A stretch of DNA of 64,000 nucleotides from Odoribacter sp. AF15-53 (lineage in GTDB: Bacteria; Bacteroidota; Bacteroidia; Bacteroidales; Marinifilaceae), in the NCBI RefSeq assembly GCF_003479425.1, contig NZ_QUHC01000004.1:62001-126000 (forward strand), given 5' to 3'. Every line of letters begins with the position of its first letter. Position 1 is the stretch's first letter. A program made the position numbers and the translations under genes. The notes below the pieces were generated by a model. It was not told the origin of the DNA and did not search any database. It saw nothing but the letters and a program-made list of their open reading frames with translations. This document shows positions 25,351 to 34,176 of this stretch, in pieces.

Positions 25351-25917
25351 ATGAAAACAGAAAAAGAGAAAATGATTGCCGGGGAGCTGTATGAATCAGC
25401 GGATACCGAGTTGCGTGAGGCGAGAATGCGTTCTAAAGAGTTAATATACGATTATAATCATACCCGTCCTTCCGAGTTGAAAGCACGTGAAAAGATCATA
25501 CGTGAACTATTCGGGAGCGTGGGGAAGGGGTTTCTGATCGAGCAACCGTTTCATTGTGATTACGGGTATAATATTCGTGTCGGGGAGAATTTTTACGCTA
25601 ACATGGGATGCGTGATTCTGGATTGTGCCCCGGTAACGATTGGCGATAACGTGATGCTTGCCCCGAACGTGAATATTTACACGGCCGGCCACCCGCTTGA
25701 CGTGGAACAACGGAATGCCGGGGTGGAATATGCTTATCCCGTGACGATTGGCAATAACGTGTGGATTGGGGGGAACGTGACGATTGTTCCCGGCGTGACG
25801 ATCGGGGATAATTCGGTTATCGGGGCTGGGAGCGTGGTGACGAAAGATATTCCTGCTAACGTGGTCGCGATGGGTAATCCTTGTCGGGTGGTGCGAGAGA
25901 TCGTTTCTCGCGGGTGA
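25351..25917 (+). CDS. Sugar O-acetyltransferase (Maa/LacA/NodL type)
   Basis: A 188-residue left-handed beta-helix acetyltransferase. The N-terminal maltose-acetyltransferase segment reads KEKMIAGELYESADTELREAR. The hexapeptide repeats follow (GDNVMLAPNVNIYTAGHP with the catalytic His, then IGNNVWIGGNVTIVPGVTIGDNSVIGAGSVVTKDIPANVVAMGNPCRVV). The length fits the family. It transfers acetyl from acetyl-CoA to a sugar hydroxyl, likely for detoxification or cell-envelope sugars. Its 3' end overlaps the convergent EamA gene by 62 bp. It has no operon partner. Confidence 0.92.
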   Translation: MKTEKEKMIAGELYESADTELREARMRSKELIYDYNHTRPSELKAREKIIRELFGSVGKGFLIEQPFHCDYGYNIRVGENFYANMGCVILDCAPVTIGDNVMLAPNVNIYTAGHPLDVEQRNAGVEYAYPVTIGNNVWIGGNVTIVPGVTIGDNSVIGAGSVVTKDIPANVVAMGNPCRVVREIVSRG

Positions 25918-26767
25918 CGCTTAACGTCTGCAATATAACGGAGAGGATGATGATGGCTACCCCGATGTAAAACGGGGTATTCAGTTCTCTCGCCTCGTGG
26001 AAAAAGAGAATGGCGAGAATGATGCTGTACACGGGTTCGAGGTTGTAGCTGAGGTTGACCGTGAAAGCGGAAATGACTTTCAGGACTTGTATTTGCAGGG
26101 TGTAAAGTCCGATCGTGCAAACGGATGCGAGGATTAACAGGTAAACAAGGTTCGTACCGTCGGGTATAATCGTGGCTACCGGGAAATAATGGAGGTAAAA
26201 AGGCAGGAGGCAGGAGAGCCCGATGAACCCGCCGAGCATTTCGTGTAATAACAACGTGTTTGTCGGGTGGTTTTGTCCGATCTTTTTGTTCGTGATCGTG
26301 AACAGGGCACAGATTCCCGACGATATGACCCCCAGCCCGATTCCCAGGCGGTAACGGGTGTCGAAATGGAAGATGAGAATAATCCCGAACAGCGTCAGGA
26401 GACTGAAGAGTATTTCCTTGATGGATATTTTGCGGTGTAAGATCAAGGGTTCAAGAAAGGCCGTGAAGAAGCTGACCGTGGAAAAGCATACCACTCCGAT
26501 CGAGATGTTTGACGCCTTGATGCTACCATAGAAAAATACCCAGTGCAATCCGAGTAATAGCCCGACACCCCCGATTTTTAGCGCTTCTTTCCAACCGACG
26601 GTTTGCAGTTTCTTGCTAAACCAGAGAATGGCCCCGAAAATCAGCGAGGCAAACAACATCCGGTACCACACGAGCAATCCCTCGTTTAGCGTGATCAATT
26701 TTCCGAAGATGCCCGTGGTTCCGGCGATGAGAATAGACAAGTGTAGTTTGGCGAAAGCTTCTCGCAT
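25856..26767 (-). CDS. EamA/DMT-family transporter
   Basis: A membrane protein of 303 residues with ten hydrophobic segments. The second EamA repeat contains AFTVNLSYNLEPVYSIILAILFFHEARELNTPFYIGVAIIILSVILQTL, typical of the RhaT/DMT carriers. Its last 20 residues (from REKRSLAPP on) are read from the antisense of the acetyltransferase 3' end, so the tail may have arisen by read-through after loss of an earlier stop. The substrate is unknown. A -7 box, TACTTTTG (26796-26803, minus strand), lies just upstream of the start. Confidence 0.87.
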   Translation of the reverse strand: MREAFAKLHLSILIAGTTGIFGKLITLNEGLLVWYRMLFASLIFGAILWFSKKLQTVGWKEALKIGGVGLLLGLHWVFFYGSIKASNISIGVVCFSTVSFFTAFLEPLILHRKISIKEILFSLLTLFGIILIFHFDTRYRLGIGLGVISSGICALFTITNKKIGQNHPTNTLLLHEMLGGFIGLSCLLPFYLHYFPVATIIPDGTNLVYLLILASVCTIGLYTLQIQVLKVISAFTVNLSYNLEPVYSIILAILFFHEARELNTPFYIGVAIIILSVILQTLSVTREKRSLAPPDKDYPSRPR

Positions 26768-26795
26768 GGCTCTGTGTTTTTAAGTTTGCACGGGG

Positions 26796-26803
26796 CAAAA
26801 GTA
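26796..26803 (-). promoter_or_regulatory. -7 promoter element of the EamA gene
   Basis: Minus-strand TACTTTTG, an exact TAnnTTTG match about 30 bp before the start codon. No clear -33 TTTG is visible. Confidence 0.4.
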
Positions 26804-26862
26804 GATCTTTTTCATGAAATTTTACCCCGGTGATTGGAAAACTTACTTGCTATCCGGGATAA

Positions 26863-27726
26863 TTAAAGGTCTGTCTCCACGGTATCTTTTTTGTCGATAT
26901 AGTTCGAGAACCGGAAGGCCGGCATGCCGAGGGCCATGGCCGCGTGGATGGTGCCGTTTATACCCAGCATGTTGGCGAGCGTGTCTTTGTTTTCTTGATG
27001 GATGGCGGTGCAGACAAATCCCATGTAGAATTGGTTGACCCCGAGACATTCAGCCATGAGCGAGCCGTTCTGGTAAGCCAGATTTGCGTCGGCACTCCCG
27101 AAGCGACTGGATTTCGGCGTGTGGATAAAAAGGGCGGCAGTTGCTCCCCGGAGAATCATATCGTTTCCTTTGGCATACTCCCGGTTCAGACGGTCGAACA
27201 CGGGTAAATAACGGTAAGCGTCGGGCATGATCTTTTTTAACACGAGTTTCAATATCGGGTTTTTCAGTTTTTTGGCGGCCGAATTGAACACGTCGAGCGT
27301 GAAGCGGGTGATCGCGTCGAGTTGTTCGGGATCGGTTACTAGCGTGAAGTATACTTGCTGCATGTTACTTGCTGTCGGGGCACGATGCGCGGCCTCGATG
27401 ATCTGTTTGAGCGCTTCTTGAGGAATTGGTTGTTTTGAGAATGCCCGGTTGGATCGACGAGCCTTGCATACGAGCATCATTTGCTCGGGCGTGGGGTAGT
27501 CGCTATACTTGAACGGGTGAACCTTTTCCGCCGGGAACTCGGAGTGAAGTACCGATCCGGTCGGGCATACCGCCACGCAGTGACCGCACGCGATACAATT
27601 TTCCACGTTTTGTACTTTCACTGGAGAACCTTTTTCTTCCTGCGTGATGATCAGAGACGGGCAAATTCGTGCGCACTTGCCGCATTTGATGCAACTTTCC
27701 GTGTTAATGCTAAGTTGACCTTCCAT
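26863..27726 (-). CDS. Nitroreductase-family protein with N-terminal 2[4Fe-4S] ferredoxin
   Basis: A 287-residue fusion. Residues 1-60 hold two CxxCxxCxxxCP clusters (CIKCGKCARICP and CIACGHCVAVCP). The remainder is an FMN-binding nitroreductase domain starting RRSNRAFSKQPIP, with HRAPTASNMQQVYFTLV. The ferredoxin part can supply electrons from a low-potential donor to the flavin. This architecture is common in anaerobes. Substrates may be nitro-compounds or quinone-like molecules. The gene stands alone, with a -7 box TACTTTTG at 27771-27778. Confidence 0.93.
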   Translation of the reverse strand: MEGQLSINTESCIKCGKCARICPSLIITQEEKGSPVKVQNVENCIACGHCVAVCPTGSVLHSEFPAEKVHPFKYSDYPTPEQMMLVCKARRSNRAFSKQPIPQEALKQIIEAAHRAPTASNMQQVYFTLVTDPEQLDAITRFTLDVFNSAAKKLKNPILKLVLKKIMPDAYRYLPVFDRLNREYAKGNDMILRGATAALFIHTPKSSRFGSADANLAYQNGSLMAECLGVNQFYMGFVCTAIHQENKDTLANMLGINGTIHAAMALGMPAFRFSNYIDKKDTVETDL

Positions 27727-27770
27727 TGTTATATGTTTTTGCCTGTGTTAATAATTCTTTGTCTTGTTTA

Positions 27771-27778
27771 CAAAAGTA
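27771..27778 (-). promoter_or_regulatory. -7 promoter element of the nitroreductase gene
   Basis: Minus-strand TACTTTTG matches TAnnTTTG about 45 bp before the start codon. Confidence 0.4.
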
Positions 27779-27938
27779 ATGAATATAACGTGACCGCGAA
27801 GGTTTAATCCTTATTTTTGTTATGATATTAATCTACTCACGTGCGAGAGATTTGCTCACGCGGAGAATGATCTCGTTTCTTTCTGGAACCGGGAATGATG
27901 ATAGGGGACTGAAAAGGATGGAGCGAGAATTTTTTCAT

Positions 27939-27946
27939 TAACTTTG
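27939..27946 (+). promoter_or_regulatory. -7 promoter element of the YdcF gene
   Basis: TAACTTTG matches TAnnTTTG, 29 bp before the ATG at 27976. Confidence 0.45.
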
Positions 27947-27975
27947 GGGTGTAATTTAAACTAACCGGGTGATGT

Positions 27976-28473
27976 ATGAAACGAATTATTTTAACTTTGG
28001 GGGCACCCAATGACGAACAAGGAAATTTGAGCCCGATGGCATTGGATCGATTGGAGTGTACGTTGGGGCTTTATCAGCATAATGATCATGTGAAAATCCT
28101 TTGTACCGGAGGGTTTGGCGAGTCTTTTAACACGACGAATCATCCTCACGCTTATTATTCGAGACGCTTTTTGATGGAGCAAGGGGTGAGCGAAGATGCC
28201 TTGCTGGAACCAGTACTTACCACGAACACGGTGGAGGATTTCAGAATGTCAAAGCCTATTATTGAACGGGAGAAACCGGATTTATTACTGGTGGTGACTT
28301 CCGATTTTCACATGAGGCGTGTGAAACTGTTACACGATCTTATTTTGAAATACCCTCACGTGGTTTTTATTCCGGCGAAGTCAAGTTTGTCCGGGGAGGA
28401 GTTGGCTCCTTTGGTATTACACGAGGAACTTGCCGTCAAGAGTTTGCAGGAACGGAATTTCGAATTGTATTGA
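27976..28473 (+). CDS. YdcF/DUF218-family protein
   Basis: A 165-residue protein of the DUF218 (YdcF/SanA/ElyC) family. Signatures are TLGAPNDEQGNLSPMALDRLE, VKILCTGGFGESF, then a Rossmann-like TNTVEDF...LLLVVTSDFHMRRVKLL. Unlike SanA and ElyC it has no membrane anchor, so it is a soluble cytosolic form. The biochemical role of the family is mostly unknown, with links to envelope stress for the anchored members. It stands alone before the tRNA-Ser gene. Confidence 0.85.
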   Translation: MKRIILTLGAPNDEQGNLSPMALDRLECTLGLYQHNDHVKILCTGGFGESFNTTNHPHAYYSRRFLMEQGVSEDALLEPVLTTNTVEDFRMSKPIIEREKPDLLLVVTSDFHMRRVKLLHDLILKYPHVVFIPAKSSLSGEELAPLVLHEELAVKSLQERNFELY

Positions 28474-28518
28474 TGGCTTAATCTTATCATCTTTTTTTCA
28501 AAAAAATGGAATCTTTCT

Positions 28519-28548
28519 TTTGTAAAATCAATTTTTCCCCTATCTTTG
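28519..28548 (+). promoter_or_regulatory. tRNA-Ser promoter
   Basis: TTTG (28519-28522), 18 bp, then TATCTTTG (28541-28548), 11 bp before the tRNA 5' end. Confidence 0.6.
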
Positions 28549-28559
28549 CGTCCGCATTT

Positions 28560-28644
28560 GGAGAGGTGGCAGAGTGGTCGATTGCGGCGGTCTTGAAAAC
28601 CGTTGAACTGCGAGGTTCCGGGGGTTCGAATCCCTCCCTCTCCG
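28560..28644 (+). tRNA. tRNA-Ser (anticodon UGA)
   Basis: An 85-nt class II tRNA. The acceptor arms GGAGAGG and CCTCTCC pair fully and the discriminator is G. The anticodon loop CTTGAAA gives TGA. A long variable arm follows, and the T-arm is GGGGGTTCGAATCCC. The 3' CCA is not encoded. It is followed by a strong terminator. Confidence 0.96.
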
Positions 28645-28657
28645 CGAAATCGACTAG

Positions 28658-28694
28658 AAAAAAGAGAGTTAGCATGAAGCTGACTCTCTTTTTT
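28658..28694 (+). terminator. Terminator of tRNA-Ser
   Basis: The stem AAGAGAGTTAGC/GCTGACTCTCTT has a 5-nt loop and is followed by a T-run. Confidence 0.8.
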
Positions 28695-28902
28695 GCATTT
28701 GAAGGATACGAATGAAGGGTTGGCGGGTTTGTATAATGAGGGTATTGTATAGAGTGATTGATCTGATATTTTCATTGTCGAGTTGTTTCTTTTTTAGAAT
28801 TGCAAGATTTTTGCTTGAAAAAATGAAATTGAAACTCCGATGAACAGAAGGTTCACCTAATTTTTCATGTGAGCCGATTTTCCACTTGATCCGTAATCGC
28901 AA

Positions 28903-28932
28903 TAAAAAAGAGAGGTCTTTAAAACCTCTCTA
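28903..28932 (-). terminator. Terminator of tRNA-Pro
   Basis: The arms AGAGAGGT and ACCTCTCT are followed on the minus strand by TTTTTTATT, 20 bp beyond the tRNA 3' end. Confidence 0.75.
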
Positions 28933-28951
28933 ATTGACTGATGCTCAGTAG

Positions 28952-29025
28952 TCGGGATGACAGGATTTGAACCTGCGACAACACGCCCCCCAGACGTGGA
29001 CTCTACCGGGCTGAGCTACATCCCG
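28952..29025 (-). tRNA. tRNA-Pro (anticodon GGG)
   Basis: A 74-nt tRNA on the minus strand. The acceptor CGGGATG pairs with CATCCCG and the discriminator is A. The D-arm reads GTAGCTCAGCCCGGTAGAG, the anticodon loop CTGGGGG gives GGG, and the T-arm is CAGGTTCAAATCCTG. The CCA end is not encoded. A -7 box, TACATTTG (29037-29044, minus), lies just upstream. Confidence 0.95.
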
Positions 29026-29036
29026 AAATGCGGATG

Positions 29037-29044
29037 CAAATGTA
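29037..29044 (-). promoter_or_regulatory. -7 promoter element of tRNA-Pro
   Basis: Minus-strand TACATTTG is 12 bp before the tRNA 5' end. A partial -33 (TTG at 29066-29068) lies 21 bp further. Confidence 0.45.
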
Positions 29045-29168
29045 GTGAATTTTTTTGAAATGATGCAAGAGGTTGGAGGAAAAAAAAGGGCAGTTATTTG
29101 TGTTTTTAGCTTAGAGTGCAGGTTTTCATGGAATTGGAGAACGAAAAAAGGTGATGTGGAATAAAAAA

Positions 29169-29199
29169 TTGGACGTGAAGTTTTTTTTTGGTAACTTTG
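29169..29199 (+). promoter_or_regulatory. trxB promoter
   Basis: TTGG (29169-29172), 19 bp, then TAACTTTG (29192-29199), a full -7 match. The leader to the trxB ATG is about 45 nt. Confidence 0.55.
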
Positions 29200-29249
29200 C
29201 GAACCATTAAAAGAAATTGATGTGTTGTAAATTAAAAAAGGAATAGACT

Positions 29250-30209
29250 ATGTCAACAGAAAATGCGATAGAAAGAGTTAAATGCTTGATTATAGGATCA
29301 GGACCTGCGGGTTATACTGCTGCTATATATGCTTCGAGAGCTAATTTGAATCCGGTACTTTACACGGGATTGCAGATGGGCGGTCAGTTGACCACGACCA
29401 CGGAGGTTGAAAATTTTCCGGGATACCCGGAAGGTGTGACGGGTCCGGTGATGATGGAGGATATGAGAAAACAAGCAGAGCGTTTTGGAACGGATATTCG
29501 TTTTGGAATTGCTACTGATGTTGATTTTTCCGGTCATCCACACAAAGTGACGATTGATGGAGATAAAGTGATCGAGGCAGATGCGGTGATTATTGCAACA
29601 GGAGCTACTGCTAAATATTTGGGTTTGCCTTCAGAGGAAGCTTTCCGTGGGGCCGGGGTAAGTGCTTGTGCTACTTGCGACGGGTTCTTCTATCGCGGAA
29701 AAGACGTGGCTGTCGTGGGTGGTGGTGACACGGCTTGCGAGGAAGCAACTTATTTGGCTGGCTTGTGCCGTAAAGTATATTTGATCGTTCGTAAGGATTA
29801 CCTGAGAGCATCCAAGGCGATGCAGGAACGTGTGTTCAAGACGGAGAATATAGAAGTTTTGTTCGAACATAACACGTTGGAATTGTTTGGTTCTGATATG
29901 GGAGTGGAAGGTGCACGTTTGGTGTACAAGAAAGGTTCCCCGGAAGAGCAAGTGAAAGAGATCAAGATTGACGGTTTCTTCCTGGCTATCGGACATACCC
30001 CGAATACTGACGTGTTCAAGAAATACATTAAATTGGACGAGCAAAATTATATCATTACCGAGGGTAAGTCTTGCAAGACGAATGTTCCCGGGGTATTTGC
30101 TGCCGGGGATGTTATGGACCCGACTTATCGTCAAGGTATCGCTGCTGCCGGTACAGGTTGTCGTGCTGCTATTGACGCGGAGCGCTATTTGGGAGAATTG
30201 AACGCGTAA
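29250..30209 (+). CDS. trxB: Thioredoxin-disulfide reductase
   Basis: An NADPH-dependent FAD enzyme of 319 residues, the typical low-molecular-weight TrxB length. The FAD-binding GSGPAGYTAAIYA is at about residue 17. The redox motif CATCDGFF is at about 140. The NADPH-binding GGGDTACEEATYL follows, and FAAGDVMD is near the end. It reduces thioredoxin in the cytosol. The start fits homologues and is preceded by a good promoter. It is monocistronic with a terminator at 30262-30293. Confidence 0.97.
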   Translation: MSTENAIERVKCLIIGSGPAGYTAAIYASRANLNPVLYTGLQMGGQLTTTTEVENFPGYPEGVTGPVMMEDMRKQAERFGTDIRFGIATDVDFSGHPHKVTIDGDKVIEADAVIIATGATAKYLGLPSEEAFRGAGVSACATCDGFFYRGKDVAVVGGGDTACEEATYLAGLCRKVYLIVRKDYLRASKAMQERVFKTENIEVLFEHNTLELFGSDMGVEGARLVYKKGSPEEQVKEIKIDGFFLAIGHTPNTDVFKKYIKLDEQNYIITEGKSCKTNVPGVFAAGDVMDPTYRQGIAAAGTGCRAAIDAERYLGELNA

Positions 30210-30261
30210 ACATGCTTTGACAAGGCTTTTGAAAGCATTGTTCTTGCAATAAAAATAGAAA

Positions 30262-30293
30262 AGCTGTTTGAAGTAATCTTTGAACAGCTTTTT
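30262..30293 (+). terminator. Terminator of trxB
   Basis: The stem GCTGTT...AACAGC is extended by TTTGAAG/CTTTG pairing and followed by TTTTTC. Confidence 0.65.
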
Positions 30294-30301
30294 CATTAAA
30301 A

Positions 30302-30916
30302 ATGATACCGATGAAGTACTGGATTATTCTGATCACGCTTGTAATGGCTTGTCCCGGATTGGGAGAAGCGCAAGAGAAACGTAACGGTTTTCGCCTTGAC
30401 CCGGTTTATAAATCGAACGTGCGGCGTAAGGCCGTGGCCCCGGTGAAGAAGAACGTGCCCTTGAAATCTTCCGTGTCCCGTCAAGCGGGCAAATGGACGT
30501 TAAGCGGTTCTTTCGGGATGTCTTTCGGGGATTATACTAGTATTGACGTGTCACCCCAGGTCGGGTATCACTGGAACGAATTTTTTTCCGCTGGTGGGGG
30601 TGTTAGTTACAATTATCACCATTCTTCCGGTAATTATGATATGAATTATCTTGGCGTGAACGTGTTCGGGCGGGTGAACCCGGTGAAATATATCGCTCTT
30701 CAAATCCAGCCGGAGCTGAAGGGTAGTTGGGGAAAAACGTACGGGCGGAAGATTGATTTCCGTTACGTGCCCACGATGCTTGTCGGCGGGGGCGGGGTTA
30801 TCCCCACCGGAACAGGCTCTGTTTCCGTGATGTTTTATTATGACGTGATACAAGATCAGTATTCGCCTTACGGGAAAAACTGGGTATGTTCCGTGGGTTA
30901 TTCCTTTAATATCTGA
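30302..30916 (+). CDS. Outer-membrane beta-barrel protein
   Basis: A 204-residue protein. The N-terminal signal peptide is MKYWIILITLVMACPGLGEAQ (counted from the Met at 30311, cleaved after AQ). The rest alternates hydrophobic and polar residues as in a small beta-barrel: WTLSGSFGMSFGDYTSID, YHWNEFFSAGGGVSYNYHH, VSVMFYYDVI. It ends in the terminal strand CSVGYSFNI. It likely sits in the outer membrane, and the function is not recognisable. It converges with the DUF2027/Smr gene, ending 1 bp before that gene's stop. Confidence 0.75.
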   Translation: MIPMKYWIILITLVMACPGLGEAQEKRNGFRLDPVYKSNVRRKAVAPVKKNVPLKSSVSRQAGKWTLSGSFGMSFGDYTSIDVSPQVGYHWNEFFSAGGGVSYNYHHSSGNYDMNYLGVNVFGRVNPVKYIALQIQPELKGSWGKTYGRKIDFRYVPTMLVGGGGVIPTGTGSVSVMFYYDVIQDQYSPYGKNWVCSVGYSFNI

Positions 30917-31918
30917 TTATTTTATCGTGACCATGGTAGCCCCGTAGCCGTATTGCTTGAAAGAGGCGTCCTGATGATTGAAGCGCTTGTACTTGGTTTG
31001 AAGTTCCCAGAGTATACGTTGGCGCAGCACCCCGTCGCCCTTACCGTGGATGAACACGATCTTTTGCCCCCGTCGCAATTTGTAGTGTTCCAGCGTTTTG
31101 CGGAACATGTCCATTTGAAAATCCAGAATATCCTTGTTTTCCATTCCGGTAGTGTCGTCGATCAGGCTGTTAATGTGTAAATCGATCTCGATAATGTTAC
31201 CGACCGGTTGTTTGACTTCGGGCTTGTGGAGCGTGTCCTCCGTTTTGCGCGGTGTTTTTTGTAGGAATTGTTCGGGGATTGTTTCCAATATTTCTTCTTT
31301 CGCGATGGTTTCTTTGTCAAGCGGGCGGAGTAGCGCGATGGAGTTGAACCAGCGGGTATGTTTGTATGCCCCGGCCTTGCAGAGATTCACGGGTGATACT
31401 TTTATTTGCGTGTCGATGGCGCTTTTTAACGGGTGGATTCCTTTCTGGTAGAAAACGGATTGCACGTGTATGGCCTTGATGCTGTCAATCTCTTTGAGGG
31501 AGTAGTTTCCGATCAGGTAGGTAGAATCCGGGTTACAGTTGCCGGCCGTGATCCCGTTGTATTTTTCCCCGTCTTGAAAGGTTATGGAATAGAGGCTTGT
31601 TTGGGGCGTGTCGTTCACGAAATAGATGTCGAATCTACTTTCCATCAGGTTGTTGAAGTTTTCCGGTACGAACGCGACGTAAAGCGTGTCGGCTGATTCC
31701 ATGGTTACGCTTTTCTGCCCGGAGACGGGAGTGGAGGATGTTTCTTTTGTCGGTTTCACGTCCGAGTGAATCACGACAAGATTGTTCACGGAAGCGGGGA
31801 TTTCGAACCCGTATTCCTCACAGTATACGTTTACCGTGTTGTTGTCAATAATCCCGGTTACTTTGCCTTCGAGTTTGTCCGATATGAACCGAACGATATC
31901 ACCTATTCTTATATTCAT
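30917..31918 (-). CDS. DUF2027 and Smr-domain protein
   Basis: A 333-residue protein from ATG 31918 (MNIRIGDIVRFISDKLEGKV). The DUF2027 part covers the first two thirds, with KVTGIIDNNTVNVYCEEYGFEIPAS near the start. The last 80 residues are a Smr domain: EIDLHINSLID, then GQKIVFIHGKGDGVLRQRILWELQ, close to the usual H.G.G.G motif of MutS2-type nucleases. The frame is open upstream to 31963, but a -7 box TATTTTTG (31943-31950, minus) lies in that part, so 31918 is preferred. A role in nucleic-acid processing is inferred from the Smr domain. Confidence 0.87.
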   Translation of the reverse strand: MNIRIGDIVRFISDKLEGKVTGIIDNNTVNVYCEEYGFEIPASVNNLVVIHSDVKPTKETSSTPVSGQKSVTMESADTLYVAFVPENFNNLMESRFDIYFVNDTPQTSLYSITFQDGEKYNGITAGNCNPDSTYLIGNYSLKEIDSIKAIHVQSVFYQKGIHPLKSAIDTQIKVSPVNLCKAGAYKHTRWFNSIALLRPLDKETIAKEEILETIPEQFLQKTPRKTEDTLHKPEVKQPVGNIIEIDLHINSLIDDTTGMENKDILDFQMDMFRKTLEHYKLRRGQKIVFIHGKGDGVLRQRILWELQTKYKRFNHQDASFKQYGYGATMVTIK

Positions 31919-31942
31919 GTTCTCTTCTGTTTTATTGTTAGA

Positions 31943-31950
31943 CAAAAATA
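31943..31950 (-). promoter_or_regulatory. -7 promoter element of the DUF2027/Smr gene
   Basis: Minus-strand TATTTTTG, 24 bp before the preferred start codon. There is no clear -33. Confidence 0.4.
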
Positions 31951-32107
31951 GTGTTTTTTTCATAGGAAAATATTAATTTAGCCAGCTGTTTGGTGAGCTA
32001 AGAACTAAAAGTTAAAAGTTAGAAGTGGGGTGGAAAGGGCTTAATCAAGTGATTATTAATTAAATCATGGCGTGTCTTGATGATAAATTGAAATAAAATA
32101 TAATATA

Positions 32108-34117
32108 ATGACATTACAAGAATTTCAACAATCAATTAGGGAAGGAATCCCGGCTGTGTTACCGGCTCCGAAGGCTTATGACCCGGAGATCAATCATGCA
32201 CCTAAAAGGAAAGATATCCTGACAAAAGAAGAGAAAAAACTGGCTATACGCAACGCGTTACGTTATTTTGACCCGAAACATCATGCCGAGTTGGCACCGG
32301 AGTTTGCCGCGGAGTTGGAGAAATACGGGCGTATATACATGTATCGCCTTCGTCCGGATTATAAGATGTATGCTCATAATATCAATGACTATCCTCACAA
32401 GAGCTTGCAGGCCGCGGGTATCATGTTGATGATGAACAATAACTTGGATTATGCCGTGGCTCAACATCCTCACGAGTTGATCACTTACGGGGGAAATGGT
32501 GCCGTGTTCCAGAACTGGGCGCAGTATCGCTTGACCATGAAGTATCTGTCGGAAATGACCGACGAGCAGACGTTGGTACTCTATTCCGGCCACCCGATGG
32601 GATTATTCCCCTCGCACAAGGATGCTCCTCGTGTCGTGGTGACGAACGGTATGGTTATCCCTAACTATTCCAAGCCGGATGATTGGGAACGTTTTAACGC
32701 TCTTGGGGTTTCCCAGTACGGGCAGATGACGGCAGGTTCGTTCATGTATATTGGTCCGCAGGGTATTGTTCACGGTACAACGATTACCGTGTTGAATGCC
32801 GGTCGTAAGATCTCGAAGCATGGTGAAGGATTGGGCGGGAAATTATTTATCACCGCGGGGTTAGGCGGTATGTCCGGTGCACAACCGAAAGCCGCTAATA
32901 TCGCTGGGTGTATCAGTATTACAGCCGAGATTAACCCGAAGGCAACGCATACCCGTTATTCCCAAGGTTGGGTGGACGAGGTGATTGATGATCTCGACAA
33001 GCTGGTTGAACGGGTGAAAGTGGCTCGCGAAAAGAAAGAAACGGTATCTATCGCCTTCCAGGGGAACGTGGTCGACGTGTGGGAACGTTTTGCTGAGGGC
33101 GACGTGCCTGTTGAATTGGGATCAGACCAGACATCCTTGCATAACCCGTGGGCGGGTGGTTACTATCCCGTGGGTGTCAGTTTCGAGGAGTCCAAGCGGA
33201 TGATGGCCGAGGAACCGGAATTGTTCAAGCAAAAGGTACAGGAATCATTACGCCGTCACGTGGCTGCCATCAACAAATGCGTGGCTCGTTTTGATACTTA
33301 TTTCTTTGATTATGGTAATGCTTTCTTGTTAGAGTCTTCCCGTGCGAATGCCGACATCATGAAGCCGAACGGAGACTTTAAGTACCCGTCATACGTGCAG
33401 GATATCATGGGTCCCATGTGTTTTGATTACGGGTTCGGGCCTTTCCGTTGGGTATGCTCTAGTGGTGACCCGAAGGATTTGGCCAAGACTGACGAGATCG
33501 CAGCTCGTGTGTTGGAAGAAATTAAAGCTCATTCCCCGAAAGAGATACAGCAGCAAATGGATGATAACATTCGTTGGATTAAGGCTGCCATGGAGAACCA
33601 CTTGGTGGTGGGATCACAAGCCCGTATCCTGTATGCCGATGCCGAGGGACGTATCAAGATTGCCGAGGCTTTCAACAAGGCTATTGCTGCCGGGGAGATT
33701 TCGGCTCCCGTGATCCTGGGACGTGATCATCACGATGTTTCCGGTACGGATTCTCCTTATCGCGAGACTTCCAATATATACGACGGTTCTCGTTTCACGG
33801 CCGATATGGCTATCCAGAACGTGATCGGTGATTCTTTCCGCGGTGCTACTTGGGTATCTATCCACAATGGTGGCGGTGTAGGCTGGGGAGAAGTGATTAA
33901 CGGTGGTTTCGGGATGATGCTGGACGGTTCGGCAGATAGCGACAGACGTTTGAAGAGTATGCTGTTCTGGGACGTGAATAACGGTATTTCCCGTCGTAGC
34001 TGGGCTCGTAACGAGGGTGCTGTTTTCGCGATTAAACGTGCGATGGAAGCGAATCCGAATTTGAAGGTAACGTTGCCGAATTTCGCGGATGACCAGTTGA
34101 TAGAGTCTTTATTTTAG
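32108..34117 (+). CDS. hutU: Urocanate hydratase
   Basis: The second enzyme of histidine degradation (urocanate to imidazolonepropionate, NAD+-dependent). It is 669 residues, the long Bacteroidetes form. Motifs include TYGGNGAVFQNWAQYRLTMKYL, GPQGIVHGTTITVLNAGRK, HDVSGTDSPYRETSNIYDGSRFTADMAIQNVIGDSFRGATWVSIHNGGGVGWGEVINGGFGMMLDG. The other hut genes (hutH, hutI, ftcD) are not next to it, so they must lie elsewhere or be absent. It stands alone with a terminator behind it. The histidine biosynthesis operon lies only 8 kb away. Confidence 0.96.
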   Translation: MTLQEFQQSIREGIPAVLPAPKAYDPEINHAPKRKDILTKEEKKLAIRNALRYFDPKHHAELAPEFAAELEKYGRIYMYRLRPDYKMYAHNINDYPHKSLQAAGIMLMMNNNLDYAVAQHPHELITYGGNGAVFQNWAQYRLTMKYLSEMTDEQTLVLYSGHPMGLFPSHKDAPRVVVTNGMVIPNYSKPDDWERFNALGVSQYGQMTAGSFMYIGPQGIVHGTTITVLNAGRKISKHGEGLGGKLFITAGLGGMSGAQPKAANIAGCISITAEINPKATHTRYSQGWVDEVIDDLDKLVERVKVAREKKETVSIAFQGNVVDVWERFAEGDVPVELGSDQTSLHNPWAGGYYPVGVSFEESKRMMAEEPELFKQKVQESLRRHVAAINKCVARFDTYFFDYGNAFLLESSRANADIMKPNGDFKYPSYVQDIMGPMCFDYGFGPFRWVCSSGDPKDLAKTDEIAARVLEEIKAHSPKEIQQQMDDNIRWIKAAMENHLVVGSQARILYADAEGRIKIAEAFNKAIAAGEISAPVILGRDHHDVSGTDSPYRETSNIYDGSRFTADMAIQNVIGDSFRGATWVSIHNGGGVGWGEVINGGFGMMLDGSADSDRRLKSMLFWDVNNGISRRSWARNEGAVFAIKRAMEANPNLKVTLPNFADDQLIESLF

Positions 34118-34136
34118 ATAAAATATTTTTTGATAG

Positions 34137-34176
34137 CGGGGAATGCTTTTGAACGGCATTCCCCGTTTTGTTTTGT
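34137..34176 (+). terminator. Terminator of hutU
   Basis: The stem GCGGGGAATGC/GGCATTCCCCG has a loop TTTTGAAC and is followed by TTTTGTTTTG. Confidence 0.8.
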
